Assembly: GCF_021245735.1 (NCBI RefSeq)
Contig: NZ_JAJISB010000006.1
Location: 124,001 to 188,000, forward strand
Direction of reading: 5' to 3'
Source of the DNA: Brevibacillus daliensis
GTDB lineage: Bacteria; Bacillota; Bacilli; Brevibacillales; Brevibacillaceae
Length of the DNA stretch: 64,000 nt
Positions 1 through 8,950 of this stretch are shown piece by piece. Position 1 is the first letter of the stretch, and each line of letters begins with the position of its first letter. Under the pieces are notes generated by a model that ran no database searches, was not told where the DNA came from, and saw nothing but the letters and a program-made list of their open reading frames with translations. The position numbers and the translations under genes were made by a program.

Positions 1-150
1 ACAGCTATTCAAAATAACGGTAACAACGTAGACGTTGAGTACGAAATGAGCCAACAAGCCAAAAATACCATCTGGTACAATGGTCTGGTTCAAATGACTA
101 ATGGGTATTTTACAAAGATGAAGAGTGTTATCAATGGCGGGGGGAATTAG
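1..150 (+). CDS. flgB: Flagellar basal-body rod protein FlgB, C-terminal part (5' truncated by window edge)
   Basis: The first 49 codons in frame 1 run open to a TAG at 148-150. The peptide ends in a rod-protein-like helix (…EMSQQAKNTIWYNGLVQMTN…) similar to the C-terminal coiled segment of FlgB. FlgB forms part of the proximal rod of the flagellar basal body. The call rests on this tail and on position: flgC follows 7 nt later, as in the Bacillus fla/che operon. The start and N-terminal motif lie outside the window. Confidence 0.85.
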   Translation, partial: TAIQNNGNNVDVEYEMSQQAKNTIWYNGLVQMTNGYFTKMKSVINGGGN

Positions 151-157
151 GTAGATT

Positions 158-619
158 ATGAATCTATTCCGAGGATTTGATAGTAGTGCTTCTGCCTTAA
201 CAGCAAATCGCTTCAGGCTCGACGTTATTGCATCTAACATTGCTAATGCAAATGTAACAAGAGCAAATAATGTAGATGGTGCTTGGCAACCGTACAAGCG
301 TAAAATGGTGGAATTGTCTCCGAGAAGTGGAGATTCTTTTGACACATTGCTAGAAGCAGCTATAGGAAACGTAGCAGGAAAGCAACAAAATGGTGTTCGA
401 GTTTCTTCGATTAAAGAAGATTCAACACCATTTAAACGTGTGTATAACCCTGATCATCCCGACTCCGATCAGGAAGGCTATGTATTAATGCCAAATGTTG
501 ATTTAACACGTGAGTTTGTAGATCTAATTTCAGCTTCCAGAGCCTATGAAGCAAACGTGACGGTGCTAAATGCTACAAAAGCTATGATGCAAAAGGCTTT
601 TGAAATTAACGGAAAATAA
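158..619 (+). CDS. flgC: Flagellar basal-body rod protein FlgC
   Basis: The product (153 aa) is a proximal rod subunit that assembles with FlgB, FlgF/G and FliE to link the MS ring to the hook. The N-terminal rod signature (residues about 11-35, ALTANRFRLDVIASNIANAN) and the C-terminal helix with VDLTREFVDLISASRAYEANVTVLN are typical of FlgC, and the length is close to the usual 145-150 aa. The ATG lies 7 nt after the flgB stop. The call is secure from motif, size and context. Confidence 0.95.
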   Translation: MNLFRGFDSSASALTANRFRLDVIASNIANANVTRANNVDGAWQPYKRKMVELSPRSGDSFDTLLEAAIGNVAGKQQNGVRVSSIKEDSTPFKRVYNPDHPDSDQEGYVLMPNVDLTREFVDLISASRAYEANVTVLNATKAMMQKAFEINGK

Positions 620-632
620 GGGGGAGCGCAAG

Positions 633-932
633 ATGGAAATTAGTGGTTTAGGTTCTGTTATGAATACGCCTTCAACACAATTGGAACAGACCGCTTCTCC
701 TGCTGAAGTAGCTCGTTCATTTTCAGAATTTATGACGAATGCATTGGAAAAGGTCGATCAAGCTCAGGTGGAATCATCTCAGTTGAATCAAAAGTATATG
801 GCAGGTGAGATAACAGATATTCACAATGTTATGATATCCAGCCAAAAAGCAGCGGTCATGCTTCAAATGACGATGGAAGTTCGAAATAAGGCTGTAGAAG
901 CTTATCAAGAAATAATGCGGATGCAGGTGTAA
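633..932 (+). CDS. fliE: Flagellar hook-basal body complex protein FliE
   Basis: FliE (99 aa from this start) is the adaptor between the MS ring and the rod, and probably the first rod protein exported. The C-terminal half carries the family pattern, with an amphipathic helix (EITDIHNVMISSQKAAVMLQMTMEVRNKAVEAYQEIMRMQV) that ends in the expected MQV. An upstream in-frame start at 600 would overlap flgC by 20 nt. ATG 633 is preferred because AAGGGGGAGCG lies directly upstream and the protein then has the usual length. Confidence 0.95.
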   Translation: MEISGLGSVMNTPSTQLEQTASPAEVARSFSEFMTNALEKVDQAQVESSQLNQKYMAGEITDIHNVMISSQKAAVMLQMTMEVRNKAVEAYQEIMRMQV

Positions 933-969
933 GATTTCATAGGGTTAGTAGCTCTTGTAGAGGTGAATC

Positions 970-2538
970 ATGAACGAAAGATTATTGCTATATCGAGACA
1001 AAGTAAAAACCATGTGGGAAAAGCTCTCCAAAAAACAAAAAATGTTGTTTGGTGCATCCGTACTGTTTCTGATAATCTCGCTGGCGCTCTACCTGTATAT
1101 TGCTTCGCGCCCGGTCTATGTAAACTTGTATGACCAGTTAAGTCAGAAAGAAGTCGGCGTGATCCGTGAAGAGCTGGAGGCACGTAAAATTGACTACCGC
1201 ATCACAGGAAATGGAACAGGTATACAGGTTCCAGAAGTTGTTGCACAGGAAGTAGTCGTTGATTTAGCAGCAATGGGATTGCCAAAAGATGCAGGCATCA
1301 GTTCTGATATCTTCACAGGAAGCATGTTTGGTATGACAGATCGACAATTCGAAGTTATGCAAAAGGATGCCCTGCAACAGGAAATCAGAAATATACTTAA
1401 AAAAGTTGAAGGAGTCAGAGATGCAGAAGTTATTTTAACCATGCCAGAAGATACGCTCTTCGTCTCCGATCCGAATGAAAAAGCTACCGCATCCGTAATG
1501 GTAATTACGGAAATGGGTACAGATCTTACTGATAAACAAATTAAGTCCTTATATTATATTGTGTCACGATCAGTAAAGAATTTGCCACTCGAAAATATTA
1601 CCATTTCAAATCAGAATTCTAATCTACTAGAAATGAAAGATGAAGATGACGGTACATCACTAACTTCATTTGAACAACAGGAAAAAATTCGCCAAGAAGT
1701 TGAAAAGAAAATCCAACTTAACCTGCAAAACATGCTCTCAACTATTATGGGACGTGACAAAGTAATCGTACATACTATGGTGAAAATGAACTTTGACAAG
1801 GTTAACCGTGTCGAAAACATGGTTCAACCTGTTGTAGATGATGAGGGCATTATTATAAGTTCTCAACAATTATCCAAAACATACTCTGGCACAGGAGCTA
1901 CTCCGCCTGGTGGTATTGGTGGAACTGGTGATAATCAGGTTCCAAGTATGCAGTCAGCGGATGGCCAAGGTGGTAACAGTGAATACGAAGAGCTTACCAA
2001 CACTGTAAATCGAGAAGTAAATCGAATTACACAAAATGTAATACAGAGCCCATATCAGATAGAAGATATTTCGATTAACGTTGGAGTAGAACCTCCAGAT
2101 GGCGGTCAATTGGATCAGCCTACACTTGATAATATCGAGCAAATCATTGGGAATGTAGTACGTGTAACATTAAGCAATAAGAATATGTCAGAACAAGACA
2201 TTAATAACCGTATATCTGTATTTGCGAAACCATTTTCAGGTAAAGCTGTTGTTGAAGAAACACCTTTCTTTACACCAACAATGATGATTGGAATTGGTGT
2301 ACTTGCTTTACTTGCAGTTGGTGCGGCAGCCTATGCAATCATACGTCGTCGCAAGCAACAGGAAGAAGACGAAGAGTTATTAGAGGAATTCACACCTCCA
2401 CAATCACTTATCATTCCTGATCTATCAATTGAAGATAATTCAGATGATGTTGTTGTTCGTAAACAACTTGAAAAATTAGCAAGAAGCAATCCAGACGAGT
2501 TCGTCGTCTTGCTTCGTACATGGTTAGCAGAAGACTAA
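970..2538 (+). CDS. fliF: Flagellar MS-ring protein FliF
   Basis: FliF (522 aa) forms the membrane MS ring, the platform for the switch and the housing of the export gate. Transmembrane helices are visible near residues 26-46 and 437-458. Between them lie the ring-building motifs (SRPVYVNLYDQLS, and VEGVRDAEVILTMPED of the RBM3-type region) and a Gly/Pro/Ser-rich loop around residues 305-335. The acidic cytoplasmic tail ends in a short helix rich in Leu and Asp, the expected FliG-binding site. The next gene is fliG, 12 nt downstream. Length and topology are ordinary for the family. Confidence 0.97.
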   Translation: MNERLLLYRDKVKTMWEKLSKKQKMLFGASVLFLIISLALYLYIASRPVYVNLYDQLSQKEVGVIREELEARKIDYRITGNGTGIQVPEVVAQEVVVDLAAMGLPKDAGISSDIFTGSMFGMTDRQFEVMQKDALQQEIRNILKKVEGVRDAEVILTMPEDTLFVSDPNEKATASVMVITEMGTDLTDKQIKSLYYIVSRSVKNLPLENITISNQNSNLLEMKDEDDGTSLTSFEQQEKIRQEVEKKIQLNLQNMLSTIMGRDKVIVHTMVKMNFDKVNRVENMVQPVVDDEGIIISSQQLSKTYSGTGATPPGGIGGTGDNQVPSMQSADGQGGNSEYEELTNTVNREVNRITQNVIQSPYQIEDISINVGVEPPDGGQLDQPTLDNIEQIIGNVVRVTLSNKNMSEQDINNRISVFAKPFSGKAVVEETPFFTPTMMIGIGVLALLAVGAAAYAIIRRRKQQEEDEELLEEFTPPQSLIIPDLSIEDNSDDVVVRKQLEKLARSNPDEFVVLLRTWLAED

Positions 2539-2550
2539 GGAGTGAGTTAA

Positions 2551-3564
2551 GTGGCTCGTGCTGTAAAGGAATTAACGGGAAAACAAAAGGCAGCAATTTT
2601 GCTCATATCACTTGGTCCCGATGTCTCTGCACAAGTATTTAAGCACTTACGTGAAGAAGAGATCGAACAGTTGACATTGGAAATAGCAAATGTACGTCGT
2701 GTAGATCATGAGGATAAGGGTAAAATTTTGTCGGAATTTCATCAGATTGCAGTTGCAAACGAGGTAATTGCTCAAGGTGGTATTACCTATGCGAAGGAAA
2801 TTCTTGAAAAAGCATTAGGTGAAGACAAAGCGTTAGATATATTAAATCGATTGACTGCTAATTTGCAGGTTAGACCGTTTGACTTTGCCCGTAAAGCAGA
2901 TCCAAGTCAAATCCTTAACTTCATTCAAAATGAGCACTCTCAAACGATTGCCCTTGTCTTGGCATATCTTGAGCCTCAGCAAGCATCGATGATCTTGTCC
3001 TCTCTTTCACAAGATAGACAAGCAGATGTAGCTAAAAGGGTAGCACTGATGGATAGTACTTCTCCAGAGGTGATTTCACAGGTTGAAAACGTACTTGAAC
3101 AAAAATTGTCAGCTACTGTTACTCAAGATTACACCCAAGCAGGCGGTATTGAATCAATTGTAAATATTTTAAATGGTGTTGATAGAAGTACAGAGCGCAC
3201 CATCCTTGATTCTCTAGAGATTCAAGACCCTGAGCTAGCAGAAGAAATTAAAAAACGCATGTTTGTTTTCGAAGATATTTCACTTTTGGACAACCGTTAC
3301 ATTCAACGTGTCATCCGCGATGTAGACAACAACGATCTACAGCTTGCACTGAAGGTAGCAAGCGAAGAAGTGAGAGAAACAGTTTTCCGCAACATGTCAA
3401 AACGGATGGCAGATACTTTCAAAGAAGAAATGGAATTCATGGGACCGGTCAGATTGCGTGACGTTGAAGAAGCGCAATCCCGAATTGTGGCTACAATTCG
3501 TCGCTTAGAGGAGGCTGGTGAAATCATCATCGCCCGCGGCGGAGGAGATGATATCATTGTCTAG
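2551..3564 (+). CDS. fliG: Flagellar motor switch protein FliG
   Basis: FliG (337 aa) is the rotor protein that contacts the stator MotA ring and transmits CheY-controlled conformational changes. The three-domain layout is visible: the FliF-binding N domain (LTGKQKAAILLISLGPDVSAQVFKHL), the middle domain with the EHSQT motif (residues about 126-130) that binds FliM, and the C-terminal torque helix with charged Lys/Arg/Asp/Glu residues (IQRVIRDVDNNDLQLALK). The start is GTG at 2551 after AAGGAGTGAG. The end overlaps the predicted fliH start. Confidence 0.97.
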   Translation: MARAVKELTGKQKAAILLISLGPDVSAQVFKHLREEEIEQLTLEIANVRRVDHEDKGKILSEFHQIAVANEVIAQGGITYAKEILEKALGEDKALDILNRLTANLQVRPFDFARKADPSQILNFIQNEHSQTIALVLAYLEPQQASMILSSLSQDRQADVAKRVALMDSTSPEVISQVENVLEQKLSATVTQDYTQAGGIESIVNILNGVDRSTERTILDSLEIQDPELAEEIKKRMFVFEDISLLDNRYIQRVIRDVDNNDLQLALKVASEEVRETVFRNMSKRMADTFKEEMEFMGPVRLRDVEEAQSRIVATIRRLEEAGEIIIARGGGDDIIV

Positions 3565-4378
3565 GATTCTAAAGGCAGACCGATTTGTCCAATCATCTGA
3601 TAAGTTTCTTTTAGAAGTTACTAAAACTGTTGTAGCAAAACATAAGACGATAGAACCTGAAGAGATGTTTCAAGAATGCGAAGATCAAACTGTAATGGAA
3701 GCAAATGAAGAAGCTGAAGCAATCATCCGTGATGCTCAGGAGTTAGCGCAGACTATTCTAGCTGATGCTTCCAGACATGCTGAAGAAAAGCGTGAGCAGG
3801 TTAAGCAGCAGATTGCTGCTTGGTGGGATGAGAAATCTCAGGAAGCAGAGATGATGGCTGCAAAAAGCTATGAAAAGGCTCATGAAGAAGGGTATGCCTT
3901 GGGAAAAAATGAAGGCTACCAGGATGCAATAAAAGAAGAAGAACACCATGTGGAAGAGGCGAAGGCACTGTTAGTACATGCTCATCAAATAAAAGAGCAG
4001 ATTATTGCAGAATCAGAGCCTTTTCTCGTGGAATTAAGTACAGAGATTAGTAAAAAAATTATTCAACAAGAATTACAGCTTTCTCCAGAGAAGATTTTGG
4101 AGATTGTCAAACAGGCTCTGAGAAGCTCACGTGCTTCAGGCCAGGTAACTATTGCTGTAAATCATAAATTTTACACTATTGTTGAAGAACAAAGAGAAGA
4201 GTTGCTTTCTCTTTTTGATGGACAGGTGGAATTAATTATTTACCCTGATTATTCCATTGCCGATGAAGGTTGTGTCATACGAACGCCATTTGGAAGCGTT
4301 GATGCAAAAGTAGATACGCAGCTAAATGAGATTAGACAGACCTTACTTGAAATCGCACAGGGAAGTGAATTAGCGTGA
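3557..4378 (+). CDS. fliH: Flagellar assembly protein FliH
   Basis: FliH binds and restrains the export ATPase FliI and docks it at the C ring. The protein is mostly a charged, Glu/Ala-rich coiled coil (residues about 40-155, EEAEAIIRDAQELAQTILADA and similar) followed by a compact C-terminal domain resembling V-ATPase subunit E. The start is uncertain. TTG at 3557 has GGAGGAG (3541-3547) at good spacing, ATG at 3548 abuts that site with no spacer, and GTG at 3518 has its own AGAGGAGG. The gene overlaps fliG by 8 nt here and fliI by 4 nt at its end, indicating translational coupling. Confidence 0.9.
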   Translation: MSRILKADRFVQSSDKFLLEVTKTVVAKHKTIEPEEMFQECEDQTVMEANEEAEAIIRDAQELAQTILADASRHAEEKREQVKQQIAAWWDEKSQEAEMMAAKSYEKAHEEGYALGKNEGYQDAIKEEEHHVEEAKALLVHAHQIKEQIIAESEPFLVELSTEISKKIIQQELQLSPEKILEIVKQALRSSRASGQVTIAVNHKFYTIVEEQREELLSLFDGQVELIIYPDYSIADEGCVIRTPFGSVDAKVDTQLNEIRQTLLEIAQGSELA

Positions 4379-5697
4379 TAACCCTGGATACAGCAAAATA
4401 CCTCACTACATTGCGAAACGTTAATCCACATCGGATTAATGGAAAGGTAATGCAAGTGGTCGGACTAACTGTGGAGTCACAGGGGCCAGAAGCGAAGTTG
4501 GGTGAGGTATGCTTGATTGAGTCACCACATCATAATGAGCCTATCATGGCGGAGGTCGTTGGCTTTCGGGACAATCGAGTATTGTTAATGCCACTAGGTG
4601 ATCTTTCCCACATCGGGCCAGGTTGTGATGTTGTTGCTACCGGACAACCTTTATCAGTAAAAGTAGGACCCGAAATATTGGGTAGTATCCTAGATGGGTT
4701 AGGGCGGCCATTAACCAATGAACGTCTCCCTTATGGGCTTACTACTTATCCAACAAACAATCCACCTCCTAACCCGCTTATACGGCCTCGTATTAACGAA
4801 CCGCTTAGCCTGGGGGTAAGAGCGATTGATGGGTTGCTTACAATCGGCAAGGGGCAGCGTGTTGGTATTTTTGCCGGATCAGGTGTAGGGAAAAGTACAC
4901 TAATGAGCATGATTGCCCGCAATACGACAGCTGATATTAATGTCATTGCTCTTATAGGTGAACGAGGTCGTGAGGTCCGGGATTTCATCGAGAGAGATTT
5001 AGGCGAAGAGGGACTGAAAAGATCAGTTGTAGTAGTAGCCACATCAGACCAGCCTGCGATGATCAGAATAAAAGGCGCAATGATTGCAACATCCATAGCG
5101 GAATACTTCCGAGATCGTGGGAAAAATGTCATGTTGATGATGGATTCAGTTACTAGGTTCGCCATGGCTCAACGTGAAGTGGGACTAGCGGTAGGTGAAC
5201 CACCTGCAACGCGGGGTTATACCCCTTCTGTATTTGCTCTTTTGCCCAAATTATTGGAGCGATCAGGAACTTCTGAAAAGGGGAGTATCACAGCTCTGTA
5301 CACGGTGCTTGTAGATTCTGATGATATGAACGATCCGATTGCTGATGCCGTGCGAGGTATCCTGGACGGTCATATCGTACTAGATCGTAAAATCGCGCAA
5401 AGAGGACATTTTCCTGCCATAGATATATTGCAAAGTGTGAGCCGGGTCATGAATGAAATTACAACTTCTCAGCATATGCACGCTGCACGGGAATTAAAAC
5501 GTCATATGGCAACCTATAAGGAAGCAGAAGATCTCATTAACATTGGTGCTTACAAGATGGGAAGCAATCGAGATATTGATGCAGCTATTCGGTATCGTGA
5601 TGTCATTCGAGATTTTACTGCGCAAGGAACTCATGAACCATCTGAGATCAATTCAACGGTACAGGCATTACTAGCGCATTTTGGGGGAGTGATGTAA
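4375..5697 (+). CDS. fliI: Flagellum-specific ATP synthase-like export ATPase FliI
   Basis: FliI (440 aa) is the hexameric ATPase that unfolds and delivers substrates to the flagellar type III export gate. It resembles F1-beta. The Walker A motif is GSGVGKST with Lys about 173, followed by GERGREVRDF and the Walker B strand VMLMMDSVTRFA, and the PPATRGYTPSVFALLP segment is conserved in the family. The GTG start at 4375 overlaps the fliH stop by 4 nt. Length is normal. Confidence 0.97.
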   Translation: MITLDTAKYLTTLRNVNPHRINGKVMQVVGLTVESQGPEAKLGEVCLIESPHHNEPIMAEVVGFRDNRVLLMPLGDLSHIGPGCDVVATGQPLSVKVGPEILGSILDGLGRPLTNERLPYGLTTYPTNNPPPNPLIRPRINEPLSLGVRAIDGLLTIGKGQRVGIFAGSGVGKSTLMSMIARNTTADINVIALIGERGREVRDFIERDLGEEGLKRSVVVVATSDQPAMIRIKGAMIATSIAEYFRDRGKNVMLMMDSVTRFAMAQREVGLAVGEPPATRGYTPSVFALLPKLLERSGTSEKGSITALYTVLVDSDDMNDPIADAVRGILDGHIVLDRKIAQRGHFPAIDILQSVSRVMNEITTSQHMHAARELKRHMATYKEAEDLINIGAYKMGSNRDIDAAIRYRDVIRDFTAQGTHEPSEINSTVQALLAHFGGVM

Positions 5698-6150
5698 GTG
5701 AAATCGTTCCGCTTTCATCTACAACGTGTTCTTGATGTGAAGGAAAAAGAAAAAGAACAGGCTGAATGGGCATATGGACATTCCGTTCAAGTAAAACAGC
5801 AGGAAGAGGCTACCTTATACAAACTTGTTAATCGCAGGGAAGGAATGGCTGAAGCACTGGTTGATATGCAGGGCGATTCTTGTAGTGCGGCCCAACTACT
5901 TGCTGTAACGAAATACCAGCAGGTTGTGGATAGACAAATTACTTCTCAAAAAGTAAAGATTATTGGTTGTGAAAAAGAAGTGCAACGTTGTCAAAATAAA
6001 TTATATGGTCATATGCAAGAGACGAAGCTCTGGTCCACTTTAAGGGAGAAGGCTGAAATAAAACATCAAGAGTTTCAAATGCAGCTGGAACAAAAAGAAA
6101 TGGATGAAATCGGAGTTCGACGCTACCATAGGCGAGTGAATCAGGGATGA
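5698..6150 (+). CDS. fliJ: Flagellar export chaperone/coupling protein FliJ
   Basis: FliJ (150 aa) is a small coiled-coil protein that sits in the centre of the FliI ring, like the gamma subunit of F1, and links it to FlhA. The sequence begins with the family signature FRLQRVLDVKEKEKEQAEW-like pattern (FHLQRVLDVKEKEKEQ) and is helical and charged throughout. The GTG start immediately follows the fliI stop. Family sequence conservation is low, so the call also relies on its place between fliI and ylxF. Confidence 0.9.
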   Translation: MKSFRFHLQRVLDVKEKEKEQAEWAYGHSVQVKQQEEATLYKLVNRREGMAEALVDMQGDSCSAAQLLAVTKYQQVVDRQITSQKVKIIGCEKEVQRCQNKLYGHMQETKLWSTLREKAEIKHQEFQMQLEQKEMDEIGVRRYHRRVNQG

Positions 6151-6164
6151 AAGGAGGCTCATCT

Positions 6165-7049
6165 GTGGAAGAAGTCCAAGAAGAACGCGGGTATGGCAGA
6201 TGGGAGTTCTTTTTCTATATCATCCTGATTCCAGCTTTATTTACTAGTTTATTGCTTGGAATTATCCTCAGCTTTTCTGGGTACGATGTCATCGGGGGAA
6301 TCAAAGAAACGATTAATAAAATTCCCTTTATTGAGAAGGTAATAGATGATGGTCCAAATACAGCGACAAATCCTGTAGCCGATGAAAAAAATAAAGGTCT
6401 TCAAACGGAACAGGTGTTGGAGAAAAACAAGCAAGAAACAGCTAAGTTGGAAGAAGCGGTCAACGAAAAAGAAGCGACCATCCAGGCTTTGCAGACGCAA
6501 GTTAAAGAATTACAACGAACATCAGAGCAAAAGCGTGTGGATGAAGAAGAGCGACAAAAGCAGTTTCAAAGCCTAGCCAAGACATATGCTACTATGTCAC
6601 CTAAGAACGCCGCTGCTATTTTAGAAAACCTGTCTAATGAGGAAGCTGTAGTGGTTTTAGCCAAAATGAAAACAGACGTACAGTCACAAATATTGGCAAA
6701 GATGGACCCTAAAAAAGCGGCCGATCTTTCCATCTTAATCAAAGATCAGCAGATTTCTAAAGATGATGATATCGCAGCACTTCAGCAGCGAGTTATTATC
6801 CTAACGAAGGCGTTAGGAGAAACAAGAGATACGAGCAAGGTTACTTCAGAGAAGCTGGTAGCGAGTTTTAACTCCATGAACACGATTGATGCAGCCAAAA
6901 TTTTGTCAACACTGTATAAAACGAATACAGAGCGTGCTCTAAGTATTCTTAGTCAGATGGCAGATGGCAAACGTGGCGAGATATTGGGTGAAATCAGCAA
7001 AACTGATGCTGGGCTAGCTGCCCGCATTACCAATGCGTTGCCCCGTTAA
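6165..7049 (+). CDS. ylxF: MotE-like / MgtE N-domain flagellar protein (YlxF)
   Basis: This 294-aa protein has a single N-terminal membrane helix (about residues 11-36, FFFYIILIPALFTSLLLGIILSF) and a long coiled coil (about 70-135). The C-terminal half has helical MgtE-N-like repeats with the pattern MSPKNAAAILENLSNEEAVVVLAKM. The fliJ-ylxF-fliK position matches Bacillus YlxF. The related protein MotE in other bacteria acts as a stator/flagellar chaperone, but its role here is inferred. GTG at 6165 is preferred over ATG 6147 because AAAGGAGG at 6150-6157 is ideally spaced for it. No terminator follows it; the gap to fliK is 59 nt. Confidence 0.8.
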   Translation: MEEVQEERGYGRWEFFFYIILIPALFTSLLLGIILSFSGYDVIGGIKETINKIPFIEKVIDDGPNTATNPVADEKNKGLQTEQVLEKNKQETAKLEEAVNEKEATIQALQTQVKELQRTSEQKRVDEEERQKQFQSLAKTYATMSPKNAAAILENLSNEEAVVVLAKMKTDVQSQILAKMDPKKAADLSILIKDQQISKDDDIAALQQRVIILTKALGETRDTSKVTSEKLVASFNSMNTIDAAKILSTLYKTNTERALSILSQMADGKRGEILGEISKTDAGLAARITNALPR

Positions 7050-7108
7050 AAGTTTTCCTTTTAACGTATACATAAAGCAACGAAATTGATTATAAGGGAG
7101 GTGATTGG

Positions 7109-8440
7109 ATGAACGTGAATATGATGCCTATTTCATCAGTAACTACGGGTGCAGCACAACCAGGAGGCGTCACTCCTCCAGGTGTGCAGCAGATGACAGA
7201 AGGAACCGGATCGAATGGTTTTGCTATTCAGTTTGGTGCAGCATGGGCTTCGTTAGAATCGATGGATTTGATTCAACAAGAAGGTCTATCAGAAGAGGAT
7301 CAATTGGCAATATTGGATTTGTTAGCAATGCTTCAACAAGTGCAAATTACCAAACCTGAGATTTCACTTGAGGAGCAGTTGCAACAATTGGTTGGAGAAG
7401 AGAGTACGATCGCTACCAATCAGGAAGGCAAAATCCTTATTCCATTACAACAGCCAGAGGGCAAACAACTTTTGCAACAGCTGTTCATCAAACAGGGTAT
7501 GCCGGAAGAAGATGCTGGCAAATTAGTAGACTTAATTGGGAAAATGTCTTCGATTCCTTTGGATCAGACAAAAGGAAGCAATCGTGATTTTCTGAATCAG
7601 GTTGAAAAAAGCTTAGCTCAAATGGGAATTAATCTGACACATCTTAAAGAAAACGGCCAAGCAAAATCAACTCAGTCTACCATCGTACAAGCAGGAATGA
7701 ACGGATATGCTGTCTCCTCTGCCTTACTTGAAAAACCACAAATGACAGTAAATCATGTTCAAACACCAGCATTTCAGTCTGCATTGATGAAGTACTCTCA
7801 AGAGGCAGGAATAGCTAAGCCACTTGCACAGGCAGCCAATCAGCATGTAAATGTAACGGTAGCATCTACAGAGCAGGCTAGTGAGATGCAAACAGCTTCA
7901 CCATTGATTCAGGTTAATATGCCATCTACTTCTATCGTACAACCTACAGGGGCATCACAGACTCTGAACAGTTATCTAGTTGAAGCAGAAAAAATTCCTG
8001 AGCAAGTAACAAACCTCTTTGTCAGACAGTTAAAAATCGGGTCTGCGGAAGGTGTAACTGAAGCGAGAATTGTTCTTCATCCAGCAGATTTGGGAAAAGT
8101 TGATGTCAAAATCACTTCGCATAATGGTGTAATTACCGCACAGTTTGTTGCAGAAACCAAGCATGGAAAAGAAGCGTTGGAACAACAGCTTTCCCAGCTT
8201 CGTACAGCACTTGCTGGTCAAAACATTCAAGTGGACAAGATCGAAGTAAATCAGAACAATAGCTCTACCCCTTTCACGTTTGATCAAGGAAGAGAGCAAG
8301 CTGGACAGCAAGCAAGGGATCAGCGTAATCGTGATGACAAAAGCGAAGAATCAAGTGATTTGACCTTTGACACTCTACTGAATAATGAAACGGAGATTCG
8401 TGGGATAAGTACTGACAAATCAGTTGACTTCACCGCGTAG
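7109..8440 (+). CDS. fliK: Flagellar hook-length control protein FliK
   Basis: FliK (443 aa) is secreted during hook growth and triggers the switch of export specificity. The N-terminal two thirds are Gln/Ser/Thr-rich and low in conservation, as expected for a molecular ruler. The C-terminal domain (about residues 305-385) carries the family pattern ARIVLHPADLGKVDVKI…VTAQFVAET-like, here VITAQFVAETKHGKEALEQQLSQLRTAL. The ATG follows GGGAGGTGATTGG. The usual next gene, flgD, is absent. Confidence 0.92.
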   Translation: MNVNMMPISSVTTGAAQPGGVTPPGVQQMTEGTGSNGFAIQFGAAWASLESMDLIQQEGLSEEDQLAILDLLAMLQQVQITKPEISLEEQLQQLVGEESTIATNQEGKILIPLQQPEGKQLLQQLFIKQGMPEEDAGKLVDLIGKMSSIPLDQTKGSNRDFLNQVEKSLAQMGINLTHLKENGQAKSTQSTIVQAGMNGYAVSSALLEKPQMTVNHVQTPAFQSALMKYSQEAGIAKPLAQAANQHVNVTVASTEQASEMQTASPLIQVNMPSTSIVQPTGASQTLNSYLVEAEKIPEQVTNLFVRQLKIGSAEGVTEARIVLHPADLGKVDVKITSHNGVITAQFVAETKHGKEALEQQLSQLRTALAGQNIQVDKIEVNQNNSSTPFTFDQGREQAGQQARDQRNRDDKSEESSDLTFDTLLNNETEIRGISTDKSVDFTA

Positions 8441-8463
8441 GATCAAGGGATGGTGATTGAAAG

Positions 8464-8865
8464 ATGAATCAACCAATACGAGTAGGCAGTGCCTATTTTC
8501 CCACGAGAACAGTCGTACCACATGTTATTGATAAGCAAAAAACTGCTAACAATTCCTTTGAGCAGATTTTTGCAGAATCACTGCAGCAAGCAACTAATAA
8601 GCAGAAGGTATCGTCACTCTCATTTAGTCAACACGCATTGCAACGATTACAAGAAAGTAACATTACCTTGATGCCTGATGAAATCACCAGACTGGAAAAC
8701 GGTGTGCAAAAAGCAAGACAAAAGGGAGCAAGAGAAACGCTCGTCTTAATGGATCAAGTAGCCTATGTCGTTAGTGTACCGAATCAAAAGGTGATTACCG
8801 CAGTCGAACAAGGTCGTATGAAGGATAGTGTCTTTACCAATATAGACAGTGCTGTATTTGTATAA
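8464..8865 (+). CDS. Flagellar operon protein (TIGR02530-type), function unknown
   Basis: This 133-aa soluble protein belongs to the small family found next to hook genes in Firmicute flagellar operons. The recognisable pattern is FSQHALQRLQESNITLMPDEITRLENGVQKA followed by ETLVLMDQVAYVVSVPNQKVITAV and the terminal VFTNIDSAVFV. No biochemical role is established to my knowledge. Position between fliK and flgE suggests a hook-assembly or export-related job (inference). It starts 23 nt after fliK. Confidence 0.8.
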   Translation: MNQPIRVGSAYFPTRTVVPHVIDKQKTANNSFEQIFAESLQQATNKQKVSSLSFSQHALQRLQESNITLMPDEITRLENGVQKARQKGARETLVLMDQVAYVVSVPNQKVITAVEQGRMKDSVFTNIDSAVFV

Positions 8866-8895
8866 ATGGGCCGGACCTCACGAGAGGAAGCCTTA

Positions 8896-8924
8896 GAATT
8901 GCTGACTGATTGATGCAATTCATC
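8896..8924 (+). other. Competing hairpins in the flgE leader
   Basis: GAATTGC (8896-8902) and GCAATTC (8915-8921) are perfect 7-nt complements around a 12-nt loop. GATG (8912-8915) and CATC (8921-8924) form an alternative smaller hairpin sharing the same bases. The element lies in the 85-nt gap before flgE, upstream of its GGGAGG site. A function in hook mRNA stability or translation is only a guess. Confidence 0.4.
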
Positions 8925-8950
8925 GATTCAAATCCCAGGGAGGAAAAACA

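Noticed and set aside
600-632. Earlier start of fliE overlapping flgC
   Set aside because: ATG 633 has the better ribosome-binding site and gives the family length.
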